Of a DNA stretch of 36,148 nucleotides, positions 16,684-23,697 are shown in pieces. The translations under genes were made by a program, and so were the position numbers. The notes beneath the pieces are model-generated. The model made no database searches. It was not told the origin of the DNA and was given only the letters and a program-made list of their open reading frames with translations. The first letter of the stretch is position 1, and every line of letters starts with the position of its first letter. The stretch spans positions 1-36,148 of the forward strand of contig CAMHEL010000019.1 of assembly GCA_946184125.1 (NCBI GenBank). The letters run 5' to 3'. The stretch is from an uncultured Prevotellaceae bacterium. GTDB taxonomy: Bacteria > Bacteroidota > Bacteroidia > Bacteroidales > Bacteroidaceae.

Positions 16684-17556
16684 CTATCCGAGGTATTTCA
16701 TCAGTATTTTCGCATTACCGCTGTCGCGAAGTTTGGCGATACTCTTCTCGCGTATCTGTCTCACGCGCTCGCGGGTGAGTCCCAGGCGGTCGCCTATCTC
16801 CTCAAGACCTTTCTCGGGCTGGCCGATGCCGAAACATTCGCGTATGATGGTTATCTCACGGTCTTTCAGCACTTTGTTGAGCACGGAGTCAAGTTCCAGA
16901 GCCATCGATTCGTGGTCCACCTGGCGGTCGGTGCGGCTGTCATCGCCACTGGGCATCACATCGAGCATGCAGTTGTCCTCGCCATCCTGGAAGGGAGCGT
17001 CAATCGACACATGGTGGCCGTCGGCCATCAGGCTCTGACCGATTTTCTCCTCATCAAGTTTGGTGGCCTCCGACAGTTCCGAAACAGAGGGATGGCGCAT
17101 GTTCTCTTGCTCAAACTTGTTAATCTCATGGTTGATTTTGTTGAGAGAGCCCACTTGGTTGAGGGGCAGCCTCACGATGCGGCTCTGCTCAGCGATGGCC
17201 TGAAGGATGCTTTGGCGAATCCACCACACAGCATAGGAGATGAATTTGAAACCACGGGTTTCGTCAAATTTCTGTGCAGCCTTGATAAGGCCGATGTTGC
17301 CCTCGTCGATGAGGTCGGTGAGTGTCAGACCTTGGTGCTGGTATTGCTTGGCAACGGAAACTACGAAACGAAGATTAGCTGTCACAAGTTTGTTCTTGGC
17401 GCGTTCTCCCTCGGGGCCACCTTTCTTAATCTTCTGGGCCAGTTCTATCTCTTCATCAATGGAAATCAGTGGTGCGCGCCCTATCTCTACAAGATATTTG
17501 TCGAGTGCTTCGCTCGAGCGATTGGTGATACTTTTTGAAATCTTTAGCTGTCTCAT
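16684..17556 (-). CDS. rpoD: primary RNA polymerase sigma factor (sigma-70, RpoD-type)
   Basis: A 290-aa housekeeping sigma factor, matching the short Bacteroidetes form that lacks region 1.1 and the non-conserved insert. Region 1.2 is EALDKYLVEIGRAPLIS. Region 2 contains LRFVVSVAKQYQHQGL, DLIDEGNIGLIKAAQKFD and the promoter-melting/-10 helix FISYAVWWIRQSILQAI. Region 3 starts at SRIVRLPLNQVG. Region 4.2 is the helix-turn-helix GLEEIGDRLGLTRERVRQIR. The protein directs RNA polymerase to the TAnnTTTG promoters seen throughout this window. It is a single-gene unit with a strong terminator and a leader that carries an inverted repeat. Confidence 0.95.
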   Translation of the reverse strand: MRQLKISKSITNRSSEALDKYLVEIGRAPLISIDEEIELAQKIKKGGPEGERAKNKLVTANLRFVVSVAKQYQHQGLTLTDLIDEGNIGLIKAAQKFDETRGFKFISYAVWWIRQSILQAIAEQSRIVRLPLNQVGSLNKINHEINKFEQENMRHPSVSELSEATKLDEEKIGQSLMADGHHVSIDAPFQDGEDNCMLDVMPSGDDSRTDRQVDHESMALELDSVLNKVLKDREITIIRECFGIGQPEKGLEEIGDRLGLTRERVRQIREKSIAKLRDSGNAKILMKYLG

Positions 17557-17575
17557 CCTGTTTACCTTAAATTAC

Positions 17576-17604
17576 TATCTAACTACTTGTGTTTCAGTTA
17601 GATA
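17576..17604 (-). repeat. inverted repeat in the rpoD leader
   Basis: TATCTAACT (17576-17584) and AGTTAGATA (17596-17604) pair as a 9-bp stem with an 11-base loop. It lies between the TAATTTTG box and the rpoD start, so it would be in the mRNA leader 20-48 bases before the ATG, or could bind a regulator as DNA. Confidence 0.4.
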
Positions 17605-17628
17605 ATTATAATTTTTCTAAATGCGATG

Positions 17629-17636
17629 CAAAATTA
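17629..17636 (-). promoter_or_regulatory. -7 box for rpoD
   Basis: Minus-strand TAATTTTG fits TAnnTTTG and lies about 73 bases before the rpoD ATG. No good -33 TTTG is seen at the right distance. Confidence 0.4.
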
Positions 17637-17716
17637 ATAAAAATATCAATAGGTTGGTGCATCCGTTAGCTAAAATTCACTTAATTTAAGTTAAATGCAG
17701 TACATAAAATTTCTCC

Positions 17717-17748
17717 ACCGCCTTTCTTGAAGACAATACTCAGGCGGT
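17717..17748 (-). terminator. weak hairpin downstream of the CDF gene
   Basis: ACCGCCT and AGGCGGT form a 7-bp stem with an 18-base loop, about 60 bases past the CDF stop. On the minus strand the following bases are A/T-rich (GGAGAAATTTTATG) but without a clean U-run. It is a possible terminator only. Confidence 0.25.
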
Positions 17749-17806
17749 TACGAAATCTTTATTTTATAAAAACAGTATCAATAGAGCAAACCTGAAGTCA
17801 ATCCTT

Positions 17807-18715
17807 TTACCCTTTTTGTTTCACTTCATCGGGCTCGATGTATATGCCCACGTAGGTGTTTGGACCATATTTCTCGCGCAGTTTCTGCTCGATGCTCGTG
17901 GTGTGCTGGTAGGCCTGGCTGATGGTGAGGTGCCCCGGCATGTAGATGTGCATTTCCACGCCTATATCATCGCCCATGCGCCGTGTCATGAGGTGGTGCA
18001 CCTCGCCGACGCCTTCTTCACTGTTGGCGATGTCGAGGATATCGTGCTCGATGTCTTCGGGCAGCTTTGTGTCCGTCGAGACATTGATGGCATTGAAAAT
18101 CAGCCTTACGGCGACTCTCATGATGAAGATGCTGACGATGACCGAGGTGATGGGGTCGAGGACGCGCCACCGCTCCCCCAGAATCATAGCGAAAAAGATG
18201 CCGATGGTGGTGCCGATGGATGAGTATGCGTCGGAACGGTGGTGCCATGCGTTGGCAGCCAGGATGAGCGCTCCGGTCTCGCGTGCGGTGCGGATGGTGA
18301 AACGGTAGGCCCATTCCTTGAGAATGATGCTCAGGATGGCGGCGAAGAGGGCGATATAGCCCGGCCGCTCGAACACGGTGCCCTGGAAGGCGCGGATGGT
18401 GTCGCGCATGCCGAAATAGCACAGCAAGAGGCCGATGACGAAGAGGATGAGACCCACCACGGCGGTGCTCATGAGCTCGAATTTGCCATGGAAGAAGTCG
18501 TTGGGCTTCTCATGTGGGCGGATGCCCAGTTTCACGCTGATGAGCACGATGATGTCGGTGAGCAGGTCGGAAAGTGAGTGGACGGCATCGGCGAGAATGG
18601 CGGCGGAGTGACCGAAAATGGCTGCAGCGAACTTCAGCACCAGGAGCAGCACATTGATGACTGTGCCACGAAGGGTGACGGAGTATATTCTCTTGGTTTC
18701 TACGTTCTCGTTCAT
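17807..18715 (-). CDS. cation diffusion facilitator (CDF) family metal transporter
   Basis: A 302-aa inner-membrane divalent-metal/H+ antiporter. Six membrane spans are followed by a cytoplasmic C-terminal domain. The transport-site motif of TM2 is D43-AVH46-SLSD50, and TM5 has AWHHRSDAYSS, giving the HxxxD-type ligands of zinc/cadmium or Fe/Mn/Zn carriers. The C-terminal domain (from about residue 205) has the usual VHHLMTRRMGDDIGVEMHIYM segment. The frame is open up to 18799, but a good promoter at 18769-18738 fixes the start at the Met codon 18715. It is divergent from the FKBP gene. The exact metal is not readable. Confidence 0.88.
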   Translation of the reverse strand: MNENVETKRIYSVTLRGTVINVLLLVLKFAAAIFGHSAAILADAVHSLSDLLTDIIVLISVKLGIRPHEKPNDFFHGKFELMSTAVVGLILFVIGLLLCYFGMRDTIRAFQGTVFERPGYIALFAAILSIILKEWAYRFTIRTARETGALILAANAWHHRSDAYSSIGTTIGIFFAMILGERWRVLDPITSVIVSIFIMRVAVRLIFNAINVSTDTKLPEDIEHDILDIANSEEGVGEVHHLMTRRMGDDIGVEMHIYMPGHLTISQAYQHTTSIEQKLREKYGPNTYVGIYIEPDEVKQKG

Positions 18716-18737
18716 AGTTCTGATGGTCGAAGTGCTG

Positions 18738-18769
18738 CAAATATACAACCTTATTTTTGGTTGTGCAAA
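18738..18769 (-). promoter_or_regulatory. promoter of the CDF gene
   Basis: Minus strand: TTTG (18769-18766), a 20-base spacer, then TATATTTG (18745-18738). It is a full match to the Bacteroidetes promoter and lies 22 bases before the start codon. Confidence 0.7.
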
Positions 18770-18809
18770 TTTTTTCGCCACTTGTTGCCGCCAACCCATT
18801 TTTTATTTA

Positions 18810-18817
18810 TAATTTTG
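18810..18817 (+). promoter_or_regulatory. -7 box for the FKBP-EamA operon
   Basis: TAATTTTG matches TAnnTTTG and ends 28 bases before the ATG at 18846. Upstream TTG at 18785-18787 is a possible -33 element at a 22-base spacing, slightly long. Confidence 0.5.
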
Positions 18818-18845
18818 TGGCCAAAACAGTAATTGTTGATTGAAA

Positions 18846-19901
18846 ATGGAAAAGAAAACGGTAAATCAGAGAAAGAATCAGAAAAAGAAGACAAGTGGAA
18901 AGACAGTGCTCATGCTGTTGGTTTCCATTATTGGCATAGCCCTCTTGGGGTGGCTGGTGTTCATCCTTTTCGGAAACAACTACAAGCGCCATGCCATGGA
19001 GGTGAAAACGGATGCCATCGTTGCCACGCGGCTGTCGAACATCATTCTCAATGATTACATCGACAACTGGGTGAGCGTGGAAACCGACCACTCAGCCCGC
19101 AATGCGGAGGGAGTGCAGACCTCCACCGAGGATGTGCGCCAGGTGCTCGCTTGGCGGCAACAGTTCTTCAAGGCAAACGGCACCACCGATGTGCTTCAGA
19201 AGGTTCTCGACAATCTGGGCGACCATGCCTCCAGCCTTCGTCTCACACCTGCCAAATACCGCGACACACAGAGCGTGCTCAAGGGCCTGAACGAGCAGGT
19301 GGTGAAGTTGGCCGCTCTGGTCACACAGCCGAGCGACTCGCTCATCGACCTGGTGACGGCGAAGACTGAGCTCAACAGTGAGATTGAAAAGGCACTGGAT
19401 GCGACGAACTTCAATTTCTGGGTTGCTTACGATGACATCAGGCAGCGCACCGATGAACTCACTCCGCTGTTGAAGGACAAGAGCATCGCCGAGGCTCTTG
19501 GCAAGGAGGACTCCGAGACACAGAACAACGCCATCAACGAACTGAAATACAAGAAACAGGGCTTCAAGGCTCTGCCCAAAGGCAAGGGAGTGCTCTATCA
19601 TGTCGTCACCGAGGGCAAGGGACCGAAACCCAAGGACGACACCAAGGTGAAACTTCACTATGAGGGAAAACTGATGGACGGGACGGTGTTCGACAGTTCC
19701 TACCAGAGGGGCGAGCCGGTCACCATGAGGCCCAGCCAGACCGTGCCGGGGTTCTGGCACTCACTCATCCAGATGCCCGTGGGCTCGAAATGGGAAATCT
19801 ACATTCCCAATGCAGAGGCTTACGGCAAACGTGCCGCAGGTGCCGTGAAACCCTATTCCGACCTCTTTTTCACCATCGAGGTCCTCGGACTTGAGGAGTA
19901 A
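18846..19901 (+). CDS. membrane-anchored FKBP-type peptidyl-prolyl isomerase
   Basis: A 351-aa protein with a very basic N-terminus (about 20 residues rich in Lys/Gln), one membrane span at about 21-43 without lipobox, a helical linker of about 200 residues and a C-terminal FKBP domain from about residue 255. The domain shows LHYEGKLMDGTVFDSSYQRG, VPGFWHSLIQMPVGSKWEIY and IPNAEAYGKRAAG, the usual core of the isomerase active site, so it should assist folding of periplasmic proteins. The helical linker looks like the dimerising or chaperone part of Mip/FkpA-type proteins, by analogy only. ATG at 18846 is used rather than the TTG six bases earlier. The EamA permease gene follows after 43 bases. 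Confidence 0.87.
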   Translation: MEKKTVNQRKNQKKKTSGKTVLMLLVSIIGIALLGWLVFILFGNNYKRHAMEVKTDAIVATRLSNIILNDYIDNWVSVETDHSARNAEGVQTSTEDVRQVLAWRQQFFKANGTTDVLQKVLDNLGDHASSLRLTPAKYRDTQSVLKGLNEQVVKLAALVTQPSDSLIDLVTAKTELNSEIEKALDATNFNFWVAYDDIRQRTDELTPLLKDKSIAEALGKEDSETQNNAINELKYKKQGFKALPKGKGVLYHVVTEGKGPKPKDDTKVKLHYEGKLMDGTVFDSSYQRGEPVTMRPSQTVPGFWHSLIQMPVGSKWEIYIPNAEAYGKRAAGAVKPYSDLFFTIEVLGLEE

Positions 19902-19944
19902 CCCTTCATCTTCTTTACCTACTTACCTTCATCCATCCCATCAC

Positions 19945-20853
19945 ATGAATAAAGAAATGAATGCATGGCGCGGCCATGTGGCCATCCTGATGGCCAATGT
20001 CATTTTCGGGCTTGGTGTGCCCGTCACCAAGGCTTTGCTCGACGACTGGGTAACCCCCATGGGCTATATGGCGTCGCGCTGCGTGGGCGCCACCATTCTC
20101 TTCTGGGTGGTGTCGTGGTTCCTGCCTCGCGAGCATGTGGAGCGGCGCGACCTCATCACCATCCTCCTCGGTGGCCTCCTCGGTTTCTTCATCTCGCAGA
20201 CCCTCACTGCCGAGGCGCTGAAATACACCACGCCTGTCTATTTCTCTCTGGTGGCTGCACTCACCCCGGTGTCGGTCATGGTGCTGGCCGCCATCTTCCT
20301 GAAAGAGGGCATCACCGGCCTGAAGACAGTGGGAGTGATACTGGGCATCGGCGGTGCCTTGCTCATGCTCTTCACCTCATGGTCGGGTGGCACTGGCTCC
20401 AACGACTTGCTGGGCATCTCGCTGGCTGTGCTGAGTGTCCTCACCTGGGCCATTTACCTCATCATCACAAGAAAGGTGTCGGCAAAATACAGTTCGGTCA
20501 CACAGATGAAGTATGTCTTTCTCATCTCCACCATCGTCACCGTGCCACTGGCGCTGATGACAGAGCCACAGCAGCGGCTCTATTCCGAGGCATGGCAGTG
20601 GAGTGGGGTGGCCGAGATGGCTTTCATCGTGCTCTTTGCCACCGGACTGGGCTATTTCCTCATCCCCTACGCCATGAAATTCCTCAAGGCCACCACAGTG
20701 AGCATCTATACGAATATTCAGCCTGTGGTCGCGTCGTTGGTGGCCATCGCTGTGGGCCAGGATGTACTCACATGGGACAAGCCCCTCGCAGGTATCATGG
20801 TGCTGCTGGGCGCCTATATCGTCACCATGCCCGACAAGCACGAGGCGAAATAA
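19945..20853 (+). CDS. EamA/DMT-family permease
   Basis: A 302-aa protein with ten membrane spans arranged as two EamA repeats (about residues 10-140 and 155-290). Typical pieces are NVIFGLGVPVTKALLDDW in the first repeat, and AIYLIITRKVSAKYSS and NIQPVVASLVAIAVGQD in the second. Members export or import metabolites such as amino acids; the substrate cannot be told. The frame is open from 19891, but that part overlaps the FKBP gene, so the ATG at 19945 (or the in-frame one at 19957) is preferred. It is probably co-transcribed with the isomerase and followed by a long hairpin. Confidence 0.85.
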   Translation: MNKEMNAWRGHVAILMANVIFGLGVPVTKALLDDWVTPMGYMASRCVGATILFWVVSWFLPREHVERRDLITILLGGLLGFFISQTLTAEALKYTTPVYFSLVAALTPVSVMVLAAIFLKEGITGLKTVGVILGIGGALLMLFTSWSGGTGSNDLLGISLAVLSVLTWAIYLIITRKVSAKYSSVTQMKYVFLISTIVTVPLALMTEPQQRLYSEAWQWSGVAEMAFIVLFATGLGYFLIPYAMKFLKATTVSIYTNIQPVVASLVAIAVGQDVLTWDKPLAGIMVLLGAYIVTMPDKHEAK

Positions 20854-20902
20854 TGATTCTGTATGACTGCCTAAAGTCCCAAGTTTAGACTATAGGCTCC
20901 TG

Positions 20903-20962
20903 TCACGCAATATCGGTATGCCGTTATTTCGGCATACCGATATTGCGTGATACTGTTTTTCT
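20903..20962 (+). terminator. long hairpin terminator after the EamA gene
   Basis: A perfect 21-bp stem (20903-20923 with 20930-20950) closes a TTATTT loop and is followed by a T-rich tail (TACTGTTTTTCTCTTTTTCT). The stem is longer than most intrinsic terminators. It is about 50 bases past the stop codon and stands between convergent genes. Confidence 0.65.
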
Positions 20963-20976
20963 CTTTTTCTCCGTAT

Positions 20977-20995
20977 GCTGCGGTTCCACCGCAGC
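20977..20995. repeat. small GC-rich hairpin
   Basis: GCTGCGGT, loop TCC, ACCGCAGC: a perfect 8-bp hairpin close to the end of the BspA-like gene. No U-run follows on either strand. It may help end the minus-strand transcript, or be a REP-like relic. Confidence 0.35.
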
Positions 20996-21023
20996 CCAAA
21001 AATCCATGGGCCCGCCTCAATCT

Positions 21024-22592
21024 TCAGTCGCCAGTGATGATTTTCACCACCTCCATCACATCGACAATCGAAATGGTGTGGTCGTCGTTGAGGTCACCTA
21101 AGGACAGTTCAAACGGACTGTAGTCATTGCCAGTGATATACGCCACCAATATCATCGCATCGACCACCGACACGGCACCGTCGCCATTCACATCGCCGAT
21201 GAGTTTCCTAAGGTTGAATTTCTTCCAATAGGCGGCCTTGGCATATTCCGACATCGCTTTGGAGGAAACATACAGCGGCATGGAGTAGGTCTCCTCGGCA
21301 AAGACTTCTTCTGAGATGGTGGGCGGGGTCAACGACCGCGACCACACCGAGGTCAAACCAGTGCATGCCGTGAAAGCACTACGCCCAATCAACGTCAGAT
21401 GCTGAGGCAAAATGATGGTCTGAAGTTTCTCGCATTTGGTGAAGGCGGCAGGGCGGATGACGCTGAGCTGGCTCGGCAAGGTGACTGCCGTGAGGCCCAT
21501 GCAGTAATAGAAGGCATATTCCTCGATGACCGTAACCGTGCTGGGCACCGTGTAAGCACCCTTCCATCCTCCAGGACAGCAGATGACCCGGGTCTTGTCA
21601 TAATCGAGCAGGATGCCCCCGTCGCTCATGAAATGCTGGTTGCCTGATGCCACATCAATCGAAGGCAAAAGGTTGCACCCCCTGAAAGCACCCGCACCAA
21701 CGTACTCAAGCGAGGCGGGGAGGCTGACGCTCTGCACTTGGGAGCAACTTTCGAAAGCACGGTAGCCTATCGACTTCAAGCCCTCGGGGAACTCAAGCTT
21801 CGGGAGAAACGTACAGGCCACAAAAGCCATGCTGCCGATGCTGCGAAGTGTCGAGGGGAACGTGATGCTGCGCAGATTGCTGCAGTAATAGAGGCCATAA
21901 TCGCCGATGGTGGTGAGACCGGAGGGGAGGGTGATGGAGGCAAGGGAGCGGCAGCCGTACAACATGCCCTCCTTGATTTCGGTGATGCCGTCGGGGATGT
22001 TGATGCTGCGCATGGCCGTACAGGTGCGGAAGGCATTGGGACCGATGTCGCTGACCGAAGCGGGCAGGGTGATGCTGGTGAGGCGGTAGCAGCCATGGAA
22101 GGCGGAATTGGCTATGGTGGTCACTGATGAGGGCACGACGAAGTCGCCGCGTGTATCGCCGGGACAGGCGATGAGGGTGGTGGCGGATTTGTCGTAGAGC
22201 ACCCCATTGATGCTGGTATAGGCGGGGTTGTCGGATGCGACGGTTATCGAGGCGAGTTTGCTGCAAGAGGCAAAGGGGGCTTCGCCCAGGTCGACCAACG
22301 TGGCGGGCAGCGATACGGACTGCAACTTCGAGGAAGACCTGAAGGCATTGTCGGTGGCGGCGCTCACGGTATAGGTGACACCGTCTGCGGTCACTTGGCT
22401 GGGGACGGTCACATTGCCGGAATAGCCTTGGTTGAACCCAATGCCACCGCTGCCGTCTGTGGCCGATGGCTTCGCTGTCACGGAGACTGTCGTCGATGAG
22501 GTCACTAGATAGTACAAGCCGTCAACCTCAAAACTGCTGGCTAAGGCACCCGAACTGATGAGGGCAAACAGGAAGGAAAGAATAGGTCTCAT
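21024..22592 (-). CDS. BspA-like leucine-rich-repeat surface protein with dockerin-like C-terminus
   Basis: A 522-aa secreted protein. The signal peptide is MRPILSFLFALISSGALA with cleavage before SSFEV. Residues from about 65 to 440 are about a dozen LRR_5/BspA-type repeats of about 23 aa, for example LTSITLPASVSDIGPNAFRT and LRSITFPSTLRSIGSMAFVA. The C-terminus has two calcium-loop F-hand motifs, GDVNGDGAVSVVDAMILVAY and GDLNDDHTISIVDVMEVVKI, like a type I dockerin. BspA proteins of oral and gut Bacteroidales bind host matrix proteins or other bacteria; that role is by analogy. The Met at 22592 is chosen over the longer frame start at 22643 because it begins the signal peptide and lies after a TATCTTTG box. 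Confidence 0.85.
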   Translation of the reverse strand: MRPILSFLFALISSGALASSFEVDGLYYLVTSSTTVSVTAKPSATDGSGGIGFNQGYSGNVTVPSQVTADGVTYTVSAATDNAFRSSSKLQSVSLPATLVDLGEAPFASCSKLASITVASDNPAYTSINGVLYDKSATTLIACPGDTRGDFVVPSSVTTIANSAFHGCYRLTSITLPASVSDIGPNAFRTCTAMRSINIPDGITEIKEGMLYGCRSLASITLPSGLTTIGDYGLYYCSNLRSITFPSTLRSIGSMAFVACTFLPKLEFPEGLKSIGYRAFESCSQVQSVSLPASLEYVGAGAFRGCNLLPSIDVASGNQHFMSDGGILLDYDKTRVICCPGGWKGAYTVPSTVTVIEEYAFYYCMGLTAVTLPSQLSVIRPAAFTKCEKLQTIILPQHLTLIGRSAFTACTGLTSVWSRSLTPPTISEEVFAEETYSMPLYVSSKAMSEYAKAAYWKKFNLRKLIGDVNGDGAVSVVDAMILVAYITGNDYSPFELSLGDLNDDHTISIVDVMEVVKIITGD

Positions 22593-22620
22593 GATTGATG
22601 TCAAGTGGTTTGTAAGTTTG

Positions 22621-22628
22621 CAAAGATA
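22621..22628 (-). promoter_or_regulatory. -7 box for the BspA-like gene
   Basis: Minus-strand TATCTTTG, a perfect TAnnTTTG, lies 28 bases before the start codon at 22592. No clear -33 TTTG is present. Confidence 0.5.
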
Positions 22629-22740
22629 GCATTTTTTTCCCATATTTAGGCCATGATAAAGCGGTGGTAACGACGGATGTTAACAAAATTAAGTATTTTG
22701 GGACGTTTCAAAGGGAAAATTTAACTTTTTTAGCAAAAAG

Positions 22741-22772
22741 TTTGGTTTTTGAAATGTTTTTTAGTATTTTTG
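22741..22772 (+). promoter_or_regulatory. promoter of the GldB-like gene
   Basis: TTTG at 22741-22744, a 20-base spacer and TATTTTTG at 22765-22772 match the consensus fully. The GTG start follows 24 bases later. Confidence 0.7.
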
Positions 22773-22796
22773 TCCCCACATATCCTTTGAATTGTT

Positions 22797-23618
22797 GTGA
22801 GAGAAAAATATATCATCCATCTTTTGGGGGCTTTACTGCTTTTTGTCACGCTCACATCGTGTGACTTCAAGCTGAAACCGTTCGATGAAGAGGAAGCCGA
22901 TACGCTCGAGGTGAAAATCATGCGATATGACCGCCTCGAGAGCCTCTATCTGACGACGGGCGACTTCTCTGCGCTGCAGCAGATGAGCACCGACTACCCC
23001 ATAGAGACGCGCACACTGATAGAGAATGTGCTCAATCTCGGCACTGTGAGCGACCCGGAAATCAACATGAAGTTCCTGCGGTTTTACCAGGATTCCACGC
23101 TTCAGGCCATCATCTCGGATGCCGAGGTGATGTATGCCAACGTCGACGATTTGAACAACCAGCTCTCGGAGTCGCTTCACAGGCTCAAGACATGGCTGCC
23201 GGGCATGAGAATCCCCATGGTCTATACGCAGATAGGTGCTTTGGCCCAGAGCATCGTGGTAGGCGATGCCTCCGTGGGCATCTGTCTCGACAAATATCTT
23301 GGGGCTGACTATCCGCTGTACAAAAAGTATTATGAGCCGGAGCAACGCGCCACGATGCAGCGCCGGAACATTGTCCCCGATTTCCTCAGCTGTTACCTGC
23401 TTAGTGTTTATCAGATAGCGGAGCCTATGGGGCAGCCTCTTGAGATACTCGACAAACACTTGGCAAAAATCCAGTGGGTTGCCAACAAGGCATTGGGAAC
23501 CAAATTCTTCACTTCTAATTATATCAGCCGGCTCGACCGCTACATGGCAGGGCATCCTCAGGTGACTTTCGAACAGTTGCTCAAGGATGACGATTATGCC
23601 AAACTCATGGGGCATTAG
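22797..23618 (+). CDS. GldB-like lipoprotein
   Basis: A 273-aa lipoprotein. The signal runs to the lipobox LTSC with Cys22. The body resembles GldB: an early KIMRYDRLE segment, LRFYQDSTLQAII, and GICLDKYLGADYPLYKKYY, the LDKYLG-xDYPLY motif being the most telling. GldB is a lipoprotein needed for gliding in flavobacteria, but homologues occur in non-gliding Bacteroidales where the role is unknown and may relate to the envelope. The GTG start is used because the promoter lies 24 bases upstream and no in-frame ATG precedes the signal peptide. The rhamnosidase gene follows after 79 bases with no clear promoter of its own. Confidence 0.72.
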   Translation: MREKYIIHLLGALLLFVTLTSCDFKLKPFDEEEADTLEVKIMRYDRLESLYLTTGDFSALQQMSTDYPIETRTLIENVLNLGTVSDPEINMKFLRFYQDSTLQAIISDAEVMYANVDDLNNQLSESLHRLKTWLPGMRIPMVYTQIGALAQSIVVGDASVGICLDKYLGADYPLYKKYYEPEQRATMQRRNIVPDFLSCYLLSVYQIAEPMGQPLEILDKHLAKIQWVANKALGTKFFTSNYISRLDRYMAGHPQVTFEQLLKDDDYAKLMGH

Positions 23619-23697
23619 CCATCTTCCTGCCTTTTTCTTTCTTGACTTCTCAGCCTGAATGACGAACAAGAGAAGTAACCGAGTTAACCACCAACGA

